The notes under the pieces: model-generated
Told to the model about the DNA's origin: nothing
Databases searched by the model: none
The model's input: the letters and a program-made list of their open reading frames with translations, nothing else
Source: Gemmatimonadota bacterium
GTDB taxonomy: Bacteria; Gemmatimonadota; Gemmatimonadetes; Longimicrobiales; Gaopeijiaceae
NCBI GenBank assembly: GCA_024638395.1
Contig: JAHEKK010000012.1
Location: 1-17,874, forward strand
DNA: 17,874 nucleotides
Direction of reading: 5' to 3'
Part shown: positions 1 through 7,965 of the stretch, one piece after another
How positions within the stretch are numbered: the first letter of the stretch is position 1
How the letters are laid out: each line of letters opens with the position of its first letter
Made by a program: the position numbers and the translations under genes

Positions 1-1
1 C

Positions 2-1786
2 GAAGTACCGGTCGACACCGAACCCAAGGCCCGGTCCAATTCGGCCCCGGCCAAGGGCGCCTCCCTGATCCCGGACGAGCTGTCCCCGGAGCTGTTCAAC
101 GATCCCTACGGGGAAGACGAGTTGGATATCTCCCGGGGGGACTTCGAGGACCTCCTGGCCCTGCATCAAACGGCCAGCGGCGACATCCGCGAAGGGGAAA
201 TCGTCAAGGCCAGGATCCTGCGGATCACCGACGGGACGGTCATTCTCGAATTCGGCTTCAAGAGCGAAGGGGCCGTTTCCAAGGACGAATTCAAGGACGC
301 CGACCAGCTCGAGCCGGGGCAGGAAGTGGAGGTTCTCCTCGAGAGCCTCGAGGACGACGACGGGATCGTCGTACTCTCGAAAAAGAAAGCGGACTTCCTC
401 CGGGTCTGGGAGCTCATCAAGGAAGCCTACGAGAACGACCGGCCGGTGGAAGGTGCGCTCACCCGGAAGATCAAGGGCGGAGTCACCGTCGACATCATGG
501 GCGTCGATGCCTTCCTCCCGGGTTCCCAGATCGCGCTGCGCAGGGTCCCCAACATCGAGGACCTGATCGGTCAGACGTACGACTTCAAGATCATCAAGCT
601 CAACAAGCGCCGCCGGAACATCGTGGTGTCCAGGCGCGTCATTCTCGAGGGTGAACGTCAGAAGAAGCGCGCCACCCTGGTGAAGGAGCTGCTGGTCGGC
701 CAGGTCCGAGAGGGGATCGTCAAGAACATCACGGACTTCGGGGCTTTCATCGACCTCGGCGGGCTGGATGGACTGCTCCACATCACCGATATGTCCTGGG
801 GCCGGGTGGGCCACCCTTCCGAAGTCGTGGACATCGGCCAGCACCTGGACGTGAAGGTGTTGGACATCGACTGGGACCGGGAGCGAATTTCGCTGGGCCT
901 GAAGCAACTCCTGCCGTATCCCTGGACCGACATCGCCGAGCGGTACCCCGTCGGGGCCCGCGTCGTCGGTAAGGTCGTCTCGATCACCAACTACGGCGCC
1001 TTCGTCGAGCTGCAGAAGGGCGTCGAGGGCCTGGTCCACATCTCGGAGATGTCGTGGACCCGCAACGTGCGGCATCCGTCCAAGCTCGTCTCCATCAGCG
1101 ACGAGATCGAGGCGGTGGTCCTGAAGGTGGATCCCAAGGAAGAGAAGATCTCTCTGGGCATGAAGCAGATCGAGGAGGATCCGTGGCTGGCCCTCCCGGT
1201 GAAGTATCCCACGGGCACGCAGCTCAAGGGCACGGTCCGCAACCTGACGTCCTTCGGAGCCTTCGTCGAGATCGAGCCGGGCATCGACGGGCTGGTCCAC
1301 GTCTCCGACATGAGCTGGACCCGCCGGGTCGAGCATCCTTCGGAGGTCGTGCAGAAGAGCGACGAGATCGACGTGATGGTGCTCGACGTCGATTCCGAGA
1401 ACAAGCGGATTTCGCTGGGCATGAAGCAACTCGTCGACGATCCGTGGCCGGCGCTGGTGAGCGAGTTCATGCCTGGGAAGGAGCTGTCGGGCAAGGTGGT
1501 TCGAGTCCAGGACAGCGGGGTCGTTCTGGACCTGGGCGACGACATCGAGGGCTTCACGCCCGGCTCTCACAGTGGCGTCGAGGATCCCGAGAAGCTGGCC
1601 TACCACTTCCGGCCGGGCGAAGCGGTCGAGGTGCGGATCGTGGAATCCGACGCCACGAACCGCCGCATCGTGCTAGAGGTTCTCGAGACGCCAGCGTACT
1701 TGGAGCTTCCGGAACCGGCTTCACAAGAGGGCGGCGAGGGATCTTCCGACGGCGAAGAGGGATCTTCCGACGGCGAAGAGGAATAG
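2..1786 (+). CDS. rpsA: 30S ribosomal protein S1 (5' end outside window)
   Basis: Ribosomal protein S1 binds mRNA on the 30S subunit and helps start translation, especially on structured leaders. The frame is open from base 2 to the TAG at 1784-1786 (594 residues visible). The TTG at 122 is not the start, because coding-like sequence (…PDELSPELFNDPYGEDE) continues to the left edge. Counting from the codon at 122, six S1 repeats lie at about residues 22-88, 107-172, 193-262, 278-348, 364-435 and 452-520. Repeats 3-5 carry the classic pattern, for example ITDFGAFIDL, LDGLLHITDMSW and ERISLGLKQL. Repeats 1, 2 and 6 are more divergent, as is usual for the ribosome-anchoring and terminal domains. 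The C-terminus is a short acidic Gly/Ser/Asp/Glu tail made from a 21-base tandem duplication. A weak hairpin follows the stop. The identification is firm; only the start is missing. Confidence 0.96.
   Translation, partial: EVPVDTEPKARSNSAPAKGASLIPDELSPELFNDPYGEDELDISRGDFEDLLALHQTASGDIREGEIVKARILRITDGTVILEFGFKSEGAVSKDEFKDADQLEPGQEVEVLLESLEDDDGIVVLSKKKADFLRVWELIKEAYENDRPVEGALTRKIKGGVTVDIMGVDAFLPGSQIALRRVPNIEDLIGQTYDFKIIKLNKRRRNIVVSRRVILEGERQKKRATLVKELLVGQVREGIVKNITDFGAFIDLGGLDGLLHITDMSWGRVGHPSEVVDIGQHLDVKVLDIDWDRERISLGLKQLLPYPWTDIAERYPVGARVVGKVVSITNYGAFVELQKGVEGLVHISEMSWTRNVRHPSKLVSISDEIEAVVLKVDPKEEKISLGMKQIEEDPWLALPVKYPTGTQLKGTVRNLTSFGAFVEIEPGIDGLVHVSDMSWTRRVEHPSEVVQKSDEIDVMVLDVDSENKRISLGMKQLVDDPWPALVSEFMPGKELSGKVVRVQDSGVVLDLGDDIEGFTPGSHSGVEDPEKLAYHFRPGEAVEVRIVESDATNRRIVLEVLETPAYLELPEPASQEGGEGSSDGEEGSSDGEEE
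1738..1779 (+). repeat. Perfect 21-bp tandem duplication in the rpsA tail
   Basis: Bases 1738-1758 are repeated exactly at 1759-1779. Each copy encodes the seven residues GSSDGEE in frame, so the duplication lengthens the acidic tail of S1 without breaking the frame. The absence of any difference between copies suggests a recent slippage event or strong constraint on the bases; the first is more likely. Confidence 0.9.
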
Positions 1787-1797
1787 AACCCAACGCG

Positions 1798-1825
1798 TCG
1801 GGGGGACGGTCCCCGAGCTTTCCTC
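1798..1825 (+). terminator. Weak terminator-like hairpin after rpsA
   Basis: TCGGGG (1798-1803) pairs with CCCCGA (1811-1816) around a seven-base loop, followed by GCTTTCCTC. The stem is short and the T run has only three bases, so termination would be partial at best. It sits 12 bases after the rpsA stop and before the next gene, which is where an intrinsic terminator would be expected. Confidence 0.35.
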
Positions 1826-1843
1826 ACCCGAAGAGGGTCTGCC

Positions 1844-3685
1844 ATGGCCTGTAGGAGAGGTCTGCACAAATCCGGCGGGTCTCGTATGGGGGGCGGCCGG
1901 TCGTTGGTGGTCCTGGCCGCTCTCGGGTTGCTGGGTGCCTGCGTCGCCGGACCGCCTCCGGTGGCCGAGGTACCCGCCGCCTCGGAGGTCCGGTTCCCCG
2001 CGATCCGTCCGGGGCCGGTGGCTCCCGCAGACGAGGTGGCGGCTGCGCGGCTGATAGCCCAGGCCCGTTCGGCCCTCGAACAAAGCAACCACCAGGCCGC
2101 CGCCGCTGCGTCCAGAGAGCTCGCGCTGGAACACCCCGGCGTGACTGGAAGCGCCGAGGGGCTCTGGATCCTCGCTCAGGCCGCCCTGGCCCTGGATCTT
2201 TACGTGGAGGCCGCCGGCGCCGCGGGTGACCTGGGCGACGTGCTCCCGGCTGGTCACGTCGTTGCCGCTGATGCCCGCGCTCTCCGCGCGGAGGCCCTAT
2301 ACCGTTCCGGTGACCCCATCGCCTTCACCCACGCCTACCTGACCCTGCCGTTGAACGAAGTTTCCGACGCCATGGTCTCCCGCATCGGCGAGGCGGCGCG
2401 GGGGTTGGATTCGGTGGACCTCGACTCTCTCGTCAGCGTGTCGGGGGGGCTCCCCGCCGACGCCAGGTCGGCGCCCATCCTCGCCGAGCAGGCGCTTGCC
2501 AGGGCCCTCGCCGGTGATCAGGCGACGGCATCGGACCTGGCCGAACGGGCCGCCGGGTTCGGTGCCGAGGGCAGGGCGGACTCCATCGTCGCGGCGGTCC
2601 GTGCAGGGGACCTGGCTGCCCTGGTGTCCCCCACACCCGTGATCGGCACGCTTCTCCCGTTGACCGGTTCGCCGGCGAATCAGGAATACGCCGGACTCTT
2701 CATGGAGGGTGTGGAGATCGCGATGGAGTTGGCCTCGAGGGAGGAGGCGAGCGTAGAGCTGGTGACCGAGGACAATCGAGGCACTTCTTCAGGCACCGAA
2801 CGGGGCGTCCGGAGTCTCGGATCCCGAGGTGCGGTCGCGGTGCTGGGCCCGCTGCTGGATGAGAACGTGCAGGCCGCTGCCGCCGTCCGGGAGGGACGCC
2901 TCACATTGTTCTCGCCCACCGCCCGCTCTCTCCCCGCCGACGCGGACGCGATATACACGATGTCAGCAGTGGACCCCGGGGCGGCCCGGACATTGGCCGA
3001 GACGGTGTCCGGACTGGGCTTCACGGACGCGGTGGTCGTCCATCCCAGGAGTCCGGAGAGGACGGAAGAAGCCCTGGCCTTCGAAGAGACCTTCATGGCC
3101 CGGGGAGGGCTGGTGCTGGGACGCTTGGAGTACGAGCCGGGCACGACGTACTTCGACGAGCAGTTGGTCGAAGTGGACTCCCTCAAGCCCCAATTGCTGG
3201 TCTTGCCGATTCCCGCGGCCGACGTGGAGCTGCTGGCTCCCCAGATCGGGTTCTTCGGTCTCGATACCCTGGGGATCCAGGTCGCCGGAACGTCCGGATG
3301 GACGTCCGGAAACGCCCTCGGCGCGGTGGAGCGGCGCCACACGGACCGGGTGATCGCCGTGAGCTCATCGCCACCGGGGTTGGCGTCGGACCTCACCCAG
3401 CAGTTCATCGAGGCCTACGAGGGACGGTTCCGGCGCACCCTGCGGAGCCTGGTGCCGGCCACCGCCTTCGACATGTTCCGGCTCGTGCTGGTGGCCTACG
3501 GATCAGGCGTCCGGACGCCGGGCGATTTCGTCCACAACATGGAAGCCATACGGCAGTTCGAGGGGGTCACCGGGACCTATTCGGTGGTGGACGGACAGAT
3601 TGTCCGGGACTTCTTCCCCGTACGGATCTTCGAGGGGGCCGTGTGGGACATCTCGGAGCCCCTGCCGGAGCCGCCTGGCCGGTGA
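1844..3685 (+). CDS. Lipoprotein with TPR-like and periplasmic-binding (LpoA-like) domains
   Basis: This is a probable envelope lipoprotein of 613 residues. The N-terminus has a hydrophobic segment ending in the lipobox LGAC, with the lipidated Cys at residue 33 from the ATG at 1844. A second in-frame ATG at 1886 gives a more typical signal peptide (Cys at residue 19), but AAGAGGG lies just before 1844, so that start is kept. Residues about 60-255 are Ala-rich helices, likely TPR-like repeats. From about 265 the sequence matches the type-1 periplasmic-binding fold (VIGTLLPLTG, then VAVLGPLLDENVQAAA and FSPTA), as in branched-chain amino-acid binding proteins and LpoA, the activator of penicillin-binding protein 1A. 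No permease or ATPase genes are nearby, so transport is less likely than a regulatory or peptidoglycan-related role; this is inference. The stop is two bases before the pccB ATG. Confidence in the fold is good, in the role low. Confidence 0.8.
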   Translation: MACRRGLHKSGGSRMGGGRSLVVLAALGLLGACVAGPPPVAEVPAASEVRFPAIRPGPVAPADEVAAARLIAQARSALEQSNHQAAAAASRELALEHPGVTGSAEGLWILAQAALALDLYVEAAGAAGDLGDVLPAGHVVAADARALRAEALYRSGDPIAFTHAYLTLPLNEVSDAMVSRIGEAARGLDSVDLDSLVSVSGGLPADARSAPILAEQALARALAGDQATASDLAERAAGFGAEGRADSIVAAVRAGDLAALVSPTPVIGTLLPLTGSPANQEYAGLFMEGVEIAMELASREEASVELVTEDNRGTSSGTERGVRSLGSRGAVAVLGPLLDENVQAAAAVREGRLTLFSPTARSLPADADAIYTMSAVDPGAARTLAETVSGLGFTDAVVVHPRSPERTEEALAFEETFMARGGLVLGRLEYEPGTTYFDEQLVEVDSLKPQLLVLPIPAADVELLAPQIGFFGLDTLGIQVAGTSGWTSGNALGAVERRHTDRVIAVSSSPPGLASDLTQQFIEAYEGRFRRTLRSLVPATAFDMFRLVLVAYGSGVRTPGDFVHNMEAIRQFEGVTGTYSVVDGQIVRDFFPVRIFEGAVWDISEPLPEPPGR

Positions 3686-3687
3686 GC

Positions 3688-5232
3688 ATGGACAAGGCCC
3701 TGGAGCGCCTGGAGGCACTCCGCCACGAGTCCACCCTGGGCGGCGGCGAAGCCCGCATGGAAGCCCAGCACGCCAGAGGGAAGCTGACGGCACGGGAGCG
3801 CCTCGCGCTGCTTCTCGATCCCGAATCGTTCGTGGAGATCGACCGCTTCGTAACCCATAGGTCGACGGAATTCGGACTCGCCGAGCAGCGTTTTCTGGGA
3901 GACGGCGTCGTCACGGGACACGGCCAGATCCATGGGAGGCTCGTCTACGTGTTCTCGCAGGATTTCACGGTCTTCGGGGGCTCGTTGAGCGAAGCCCATG
4001 CCGAGAAGATCGTGAAGCTCCAGGACCTGGCCATGAAGGTCGGCGCCCCCGTCATCGGGCTCAACGATTCGGGTGGCGCCAGGATCCAGGAGGGCGTGGT
4101 CTCCCTCGGGGGATACGCCGACATCTTCCTCCGGAACACCCTGGCGTCGGGTGTGATCCCCCAGATCAGCGTGATTCTCGGCCCCTGCGCCGGCGGCGCC
4201 GTCTATTCGCCCGCAATCACCGATTTCGTCTACATGGTCCGAGGGACGAGCTTCATGTTCGTCACGGGGCCCAACGTCGTGAAGACGGTCACCCACGAAG
4301 ACGTGGACATGGAAAGCCTTGGTGGGGCCGACATCCACGCCGGCACGTCGGGCGTGGCCCACTTCGCCCACGATTCGGAGGCCGAGTCATTGGCCGCGGT
4401 CCGCGACCTGTTCCACTTCATTCCCCAGAACAACACCGAGCGTCCACCGGAAGGCCCGGGATCGGAACCTCCCACGGGGGCTTCGGGCCGGTTGCTCGAC
4501 CTCATTCCCGACAACCCGAACCGCCCCTACGACATGGTCGACGTGATTCGCGCGGTCGTCGACGAGGGGGCCTTCTACGAGATCCATCAGGGCTTTGCCG
4601 GGAATATCCTCGTCGGGTTCGCCCACCTGGGGGGGCACGCCATCGGCGTCGTCGCCAACCAGCCTGCCGTACTGGCCGGAGTCCTGGATATCGACGCCTC
4701 GGACAAGGGGGCCCGCTTCGTCCGTTTTTGTGATGCGTTCAACGTGCCCCTGGTGGTGTTCGAGGACGTGCCGGGCTTTCTCCCGGGCGTGGGCCAGGAG
4801 CACGGCGGCATCATCCGCCATGGGGCCAAGCTCCTGTATGCATTCGCCGAGGCCACCGTCCCCAAGGTGACGGTGATCACCCGCAAGGCCTACGGCGGTG
4901 CCTACGACGTGATGAACTCCAAGCATATCCGCGGCGACGTGAATCTGGCCTGGCCCTCGGCGGAGATCGCCGTCATGGGACCCAAGGGCGCCGTCGAGAT
5001 CCTGTTTCGGAAGGAGATCGCCGAATCCGACGACCCGGAGAAGGCGACCGAGGATCGGATGAGGGAGTACCGGGAGACGCTCGCGCACCCGTACGTGGCC
5101 GCGTCCCGGGGCTATCTGGACGATGTGATCGATCCGAGGGAAACCCGGCCGCGGCTCATCAGCGCCCTCGACATGCTGGCCAATAAACGGGACAGCAACC
5201 CTCCCCGGAAGCACGGCAACATCCCGCTCTGA
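3688..5232 (+). CDS. pccB: Acyl-CoA/propionyl-CoA carboxylase, carboxyltransferase (beta) subunit
   Basis: This subunit transfers the carboxyl group from carboxybiotin to an acyl-CoA, most likely propionyl-CoA giving methylmalonyl-CoA. The 514 residues match the family length. Both crotonase-type halves are visible: the N-half with GLNDSGGARIQEGV (124-137) and GPCAGGAVYSP (165-175), and the C-half with DVPGFLPGVGQE (360-371) and RKAYGGAYDVM (399-409). Asp407 in AYGGAYDVM is, as I recall, the position studied in Streptomyces PccB as a determinant of propionyl- over acetyl-CoA preference; a biochemical check would be needed. Start: ATG at 3688; a GTG at 3682 overlapping the upstream stop is an in-frame alternative adding two residues. 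The biotin carboxylase, biotin carrier and methylmalonyl-CoA mutase lie downstream at 6478-11375, which supports the propionyl-CoA assignment. A long hairpin follows the stop. Confidence 0.93.
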   Translation: MDKALERLEALRHESTLGGGEARMEAQHARGKLTARERLALLLDPESFVEIDRFVTHRSTEFGLAEQRFLGDGVVTGHGQIHGRLVYVFSQDFTVFGGSLSEAHAEKIVKLQDLAMKVGAPVIGLNDSGGARIQEGVVSLGGYADIFLRNTLASGVIPQISVILGPCAGGAVYSPAITDFVYMVRGTSFMFVTGPNVVKTVTHEDVDMESLGGADIHAGTSGVAHFAHDSEAESLAAVRDLFHFIPQNNTERPPEGPGSEPPTGASGRLLDLIPDNPNRPYDMVDVIRAVVDEGAFYEIHQGFAGNILVGFAHLGGHAIGVVANQPAVLAGVLDIDASDKGARFVRFCDAFNVPLVVFEDVPGFLPGVGQEHGGIIRHGAKLLYAFAEATVPKVTVITRKAYGGAYDVMNSKHIRGDVNLAWPSAEIAVMGPKGAVEILFRKEIAESDDPEKATEDRMREYRETLAHPYVAASRGYLDDVIDPRETRPRLISALDMLANKRDSNPPRKHGNIPL

Positions 5233-5277
5233 CGCCGGACGACCGGGTCGGGCAACGCTCCCGGCATCGTCCGCGTC
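5231..5277 (+). terminator. Imperfect hairpin directly after pccB
   Basis: Starting inside the pccB stop codon, 5231-5247 can pair with 5260-5277: GACGC with GCGTC, GGACGA with TCGTCC and CCGGG with CCCGG, with a one-base bulge on the left (C) and a two-base bulge on the right (CA). The loop is about 12 bases. No T run follows, so this may be a Rho-independent-like terminator lacking its tail or a 3' mRNA-stabilising structure. Folding was judged by eye. Confidence 0.45.
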
Positions 5278-5343
5278 TCACCCACAACGCGGTCAGATAC
5301 CGCATGTGACGATCGAGCACGCACCTCCCAGGAGAGAATCGGG

Positions 5344-6312
5344 ATGAATGGGATGAATGGAACGCCGCCGGCCAGGGCCTGGACGACCCTCAGAGGTCTG
5401 GCCCTCCCCGCTGCACTGCTTTCCCTCGTGGTCGCCCCCCTGGGCAGCGGAGGCGCCCTCGGGGCCCAGGAAGAGGAGGACTGCCGATGCGAGCCTTTCC
5501 GCATCATGACGCCGGGGAACGTGTTCTCCATGATGGGCGACCGACCGATGTTGGGCGTCTCGCTGGCCATGGGCCTCGACCGGGACCTCGATGATCTGGG
5601 CGTCCGCATCACCGACGTCATGGAGGACGGGCCCGCCGAGGCGGCGGGACTCAGGGAAGGAGATGTGATCACGTCCCTTGCCGGCCACGATTTGGCAGAG
5701 CCCTTGAGCGAGTCACGAGAGCGCCGGTTCGACGACGACCGTTCCTATCCGGGGCAGCGCCTGACGGCATTGGCCCGCGATCTGGAGGAAGGCGAACCCG
5801 TGGAGGTCGTGGTTCTTCGAGACGGTGAGACGATGAACTTCTCGGTGACGCCAGAGATTCTCGATGTGTTCCGACTCAGTGGAAACGTGATCCCCAACGT
5901 GACCCGGCGCCTGGATGACTTCCGGGACGAGCTTCAGGACATGGACTGGTCCTTCGACTGGCGTCAGAGCGACGGCGACCGGACGTTCAACGCCCCCCGA
6001 GTCCAGATCGCGGGTGGCGACGGCCCCTTCTTCAGCATCTTCGGAAGGGCCGGAGGCCTTCGTCTCGTCGAGGTGAACGAGGGGTTGGGCAGCTACTTCG
6101 GAACCGACCGGGGCGTGTTGGTGACCGACGTGGACGACGACTCGTCTCTGGGACTTCAGTCGGGTGACGTGATTCTGGAAGTCGATGGCAGAGAAGTAGA
6201 TGATCCCGGACACTTCTACCGTATTATTGGATCCTACCGTGACGGCGAGGCGGTGGAGCTTACGGTGATGCGCGACGGCAACCGCATCCAGGTGGCGGGC
6301 CAAGCCCGGTAG
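5344..6312 (+). CDS. Secreted protein with two PDZ domains
   Basis: The product has 322 residues. A Sec signal peptide (hydrophobic core at about 17-40) has a likely cleavage site after ALGA at residue 41, leaving a mature protein that begins QEEED. AGGAGAG at 5330-5336 sits seven bases before the ATG at 5344 and fixes the start; a second in-frame ATG at 5353 is worse spaced. PDZ domain 1 covers about 68-170 (MLGVSL, GPAEAAGLREGDVI) and PDZ domain 2 about 239-318 (GVLVTDVDDDSSLGLQSGDVILEVDG). No trypsin-like catalytic domain of the DegP/HtrA type is present, so it probably binds protein C-termini in the periplasm rather than cutting them. It lies between pccB and the biotin carboxylase but is bracketed by hairpins, so it may be its own transcription unit. 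The partner is unknown. Confidence 0.8.
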   Translation: MNGMNGTPPARAWTTLRGLALPAALLSLVVAPLGSGGALGAQEEEDCRCEPFRIMTPGNVFSMMGDRPMLGVSLAMGLDRDLDDLGVRITDVMEDGPAEAAGLREGDVITSLAGHDLAEPLSESRERRFDDDRSYPGQRLTALARDLEEGEPVEVVVLRDGETMNFSVTPEILDVFRLSGNVIPNVTRRLDDFRDELQDMDWSFDWRQSDGDRTFNAPRVQIAGGDGPFFSIFGRAGGLRLVEVNEGLGSYFGTDRGVLVTDVDDDSSLGLQSGDVILEVDGREVDDPGHFYRIIGSYRDGEAVELTVMRDGNRIQVAGQAR

Positions 6313-6327
6313 GAGCTTCCTTCAGGC

Positions 6328-6364
6328 CGGCCGGGCCGGGCCCCGAGGGGAGCCGGCCCGGCCG
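6328..6364 (+). terminator. Strong GC-only hairpin after the PDZ gene
   Basis: Bases 6328-6339 (CGGCCGGGCCGG) pair perfectly with 6353-6364 over 12 base pairs around a 13-base loop that itself contains CCCCGAGGGG. No T run follows. It lies 15 bases after the PDZ stop and before a candidate promoter, so it plausibly ends or stabilises the upstream transcript. Confidence 0.5.
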
Positions 6365-6371
6365 AGAGCCC

Positions 6372-6401
6372 TTGACGGGCCGGTACCCCTTGCCCTTTGA
6401 T
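6372..6401 (+). promoter_or_regulatory. Candidate sigma-70 promoter for the biotin carboxylase cluster
   Basis: TTGACG (6372-6377; five of six consensus bases) is followed after 18 bases by TTTGAT (6396-6401; four of six). This is a relatively AT-rich patch in a very GC-rich region, placed after the upstream hairpin and about 75 bases before the biotin carboxylase start. The predicted transcription start is near 6408. No experimental support is available. Confidence 0.4.
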
Positions 6402-6402
6402 A

Positions 6403-6416
6403 GGCCCGGCCGGGCC
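6403..6416. promoter_or_regulatory. 14-bp palindrome over the predicted transcription start
   Basis: GGCCCGGCCGGGCC at 6403-6416 is a perfect palindrome immediately downstream of the candidate -10 element. A second 8-bp inverted repeat, GACGGGCC at 6374-6381 with GGCCCGTC at 6413-6420, begins within the -35 element and flanks the promoter core. The arrangement resembles an operator, but GC-rich sequence makes chance palindromes more common. Confidence 0.3.
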
Positions 6417-6465
6417 CGTCTCCCCCGAAGGTGGGAGCCCGCGTAGCCCGGCCCTCGCGGCCACC

Positions 6466-6470
6466 GGGAG
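6466..6470 (+). promoter_or_regulatory. Ribosome binding site deciding a TTG start
   Basis: GGGAG lies seven bases before the TTG at 6478. It supports that TTG as the biotin carboxylase start, over the longer in-frame reading that would run through the promoter region. Confidence 0.6.
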
Positions 6471-6477
6471 TGCCCGT

Positions 6478-7965
6478 TTGATCCAGTCCGTGCTGGTTGC
6501 GAATCGCGGTGAGATCGCCGTGCGGATCATGAGGACCGCCCGGGAAATGGGCGTCCGGACGGTGGCGGTCTATTCAGACGCGGACCGTGCCGCCCCCCAC
6601 GTCGCGGCGGCAGACGAGGCCTACCATCTGGGCGGTTCCGCCGCTTCGGAGAGTTACCTCCGGGGGGACGCCCTGATCCGTATCGCCCTCTCCAGCGGGG
6701 CTCAGGCGGTTCATCCCGGATACGGCTTCCTTGCCGAGCGGTCCGATTTCGCCGCGGCCGTGGAGGCGGCCGGGCTCGTCTTCGTGGGTCCCCGGTCCGA
6801 GACGATCGCCGCCATGGGAGACAAGACGGAGGCCCGCCGGCGCATGGCGTCCGCGGGAGTGCCCATCGTGCCCGGAACGAAGCAGTCCCTCGCGTCAGCA
6901 GAAGAGGCGCGTGCGGCCGCCGACTCCATTGGCTACCCCGTGGTACTGAAGGCCGCGGCGGGTGGGGGAGGCAAGGGCATGCGGGTGGTGGCCAGGGGCG
7001 AGGACGTGGCCTCGTCCTTCGAGGCGGCGGGGCGAGAGGCGGCGAACGCCTTCGGCGACGGCAGCGTCTACGTGGAGCGGTACCTCGAACGCCCCCGCCA
7101 CGTAGAGGTGCAGCTCCTGGGGGACCAGCACGGGAACGTGATCCACCTGGGTGAGCGCGAGTGCTCGATTCAACGGCGACATCAGAAGCTGGTCGAAGAA
7201 GCGCCCTCGCCGGTCCTGACGCCTGAGGAACGAGCCGAGATGGGCACTGCCGCCGTTCGGGCGGCCCAGGCCGTCGACTACGTCGGAGCGGGAACGGTGG
7301 AGTTCCTCTACGATGGGGGACAGTTCTACTTCCTGGAGATGAACACCCGGCTTCAGGTGGAGCACCCCGTGACGGAGCACGTCACGGGCTTGGACCTGGT
7401 GGAATGGCAGTTCCGGGTGGCGTCCGGAGAGGCGATCCCCTGGAAGCAGGACGAGATCACCCTCGAAGGGCACTCCATCGAGTGCCGGATCACCAGTGAG
7501 TCCCCTTTCGACGGGTTTCTCCCCTCCACGGGCACGGTTCGGGAGTTGTCGGTGCCCGGGGGGCCGGGGGTGCGTTGGGATGGGGGCGTGGCCCGCGGAA
7601 CCGAGGTCGGGCTCTTCTACGACCCTCTTCTGGGGAAGCTCATCACCTGGGGTCCCGACCGGGCCACCGCAGCCGCGCGAATGGGTAGAGCGCTGGGTGA
7701 GCTCGAGCTCGGGGGCATCCGGACCAGCATTCCGCTGCTGCGGCGGATCATGGCGGAAGATGATTTCCTGAGGGGCAACTTGAGCATCCGGTATCTGGAA
7801 GAGCACCCTGAGATCCTGGTCGCCCCGGACCCCGAGACCCATGGGGACGTGATCGCCCTGGTGGCCGCGGTACTGGAAGATCGGGCCCGCAAGACGGGGA
7901 CACCCCCAAGACACGGGGGCCGGGGACGGGACCTCTCGAACTGGCAAAGAGGTCTCCTGCCCTGA
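6478..7965 (+). CDS. accC: Biotin carboxylase subunit of acyl-CoA/propionyl-CoA carboxylase
   Basis: This subunit uses ATP and bicarbonate to carboxylate biotin on the carrier protein. The start is TTG at 6478, chosen because the conserved N-terminus (IQSVLVANRGEIAVRI) begins there with GGGAG seven bases upstream; earlier in-frame codons read into the intergenic palindromes. The 495 residues fit a stand-alone biotin carboxylase. The ATP-grasp glycine loop GGGGKGM is at 162-168, ERECSIQRRHQK at 226-237, and EMNTRLQVEHPVTE, with metal ligand and catalytic Arg, at 287-300. No biotinyl or BT domain is fused, so the enzyme is three-component, with the carrier encoded at 9283 and the transferase at 3688. 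It could also serve acetyl-CoA carboxylase; the adjacent mutase favours propionyl-CoA. The stop overlaps the probable CTG start of the next gene. Confidence 0.93.
   Translation: MIQSVLVANRGEIAVRIMRTAREMGVRTVAVYSDADRAAPHVAAADEAYHLGGSAASESYLRGDALIRIALSSGAQAVHPGYGFLAERSDFAAAVEAAGLVFVGPRSETIAAMGDKTEARRRMASAGVPIVPGTKQSLASAEEARAAADSIGYPVVLKAAAGGGGKGMRVVARGEDVASSFEAAGREAANAFGDGSVYVERYLERPRHVEVQLLGDQHGNVIHLGERECSIQRRHQKLVEEAPSPVLTPEERAEMGTAAVRAAQAVDYVGAGTVEFLYDGGQFYFLEMNTRLQVEHPVTEHVTGLDLVEWQFRVASGEAIPWKQDEITLEGHSIECRITSESPFDGFLPSTGTVRELSVPGGPGVRWDGGVARGTEVGLFYDPLLGKLITWGPDRATAAARMGRALGELELGGIRTSIPLLRRIMAEDDFLRGNLSIRYLEEHPEILVAPDPETHGDVIALVAAVLEDRARKTGTPPRHGGRGRDLSNWQRGLLP
7947..7952 (+). promoter_or_regulatory. 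Ribosome binding site pointing to a CTG start
   Basis: AAGAGG lies nine bases before a CTG at 7962 that overlaps the preceding TGA stop (CTGA). No ATG, GTG or TTG lies in that frame between here and the GTG at 8016. Confidence 0.45.

Noticed and set aside
122..124. TTG at 122 as the start of ribosomal protein S1
   Set aside because: The frame stays open to the left edge with plausible S1 N-terminal sequence, and no ribosome binding site precedes it.
3298..3687. N-terminal extension of the carboxyltransferase by 130 codons
   Set aside because: The extension overlaps the lipoprotein gene in another frame and is Arg/Gly/Pro-rich; the family N-terminus begins at 3688.
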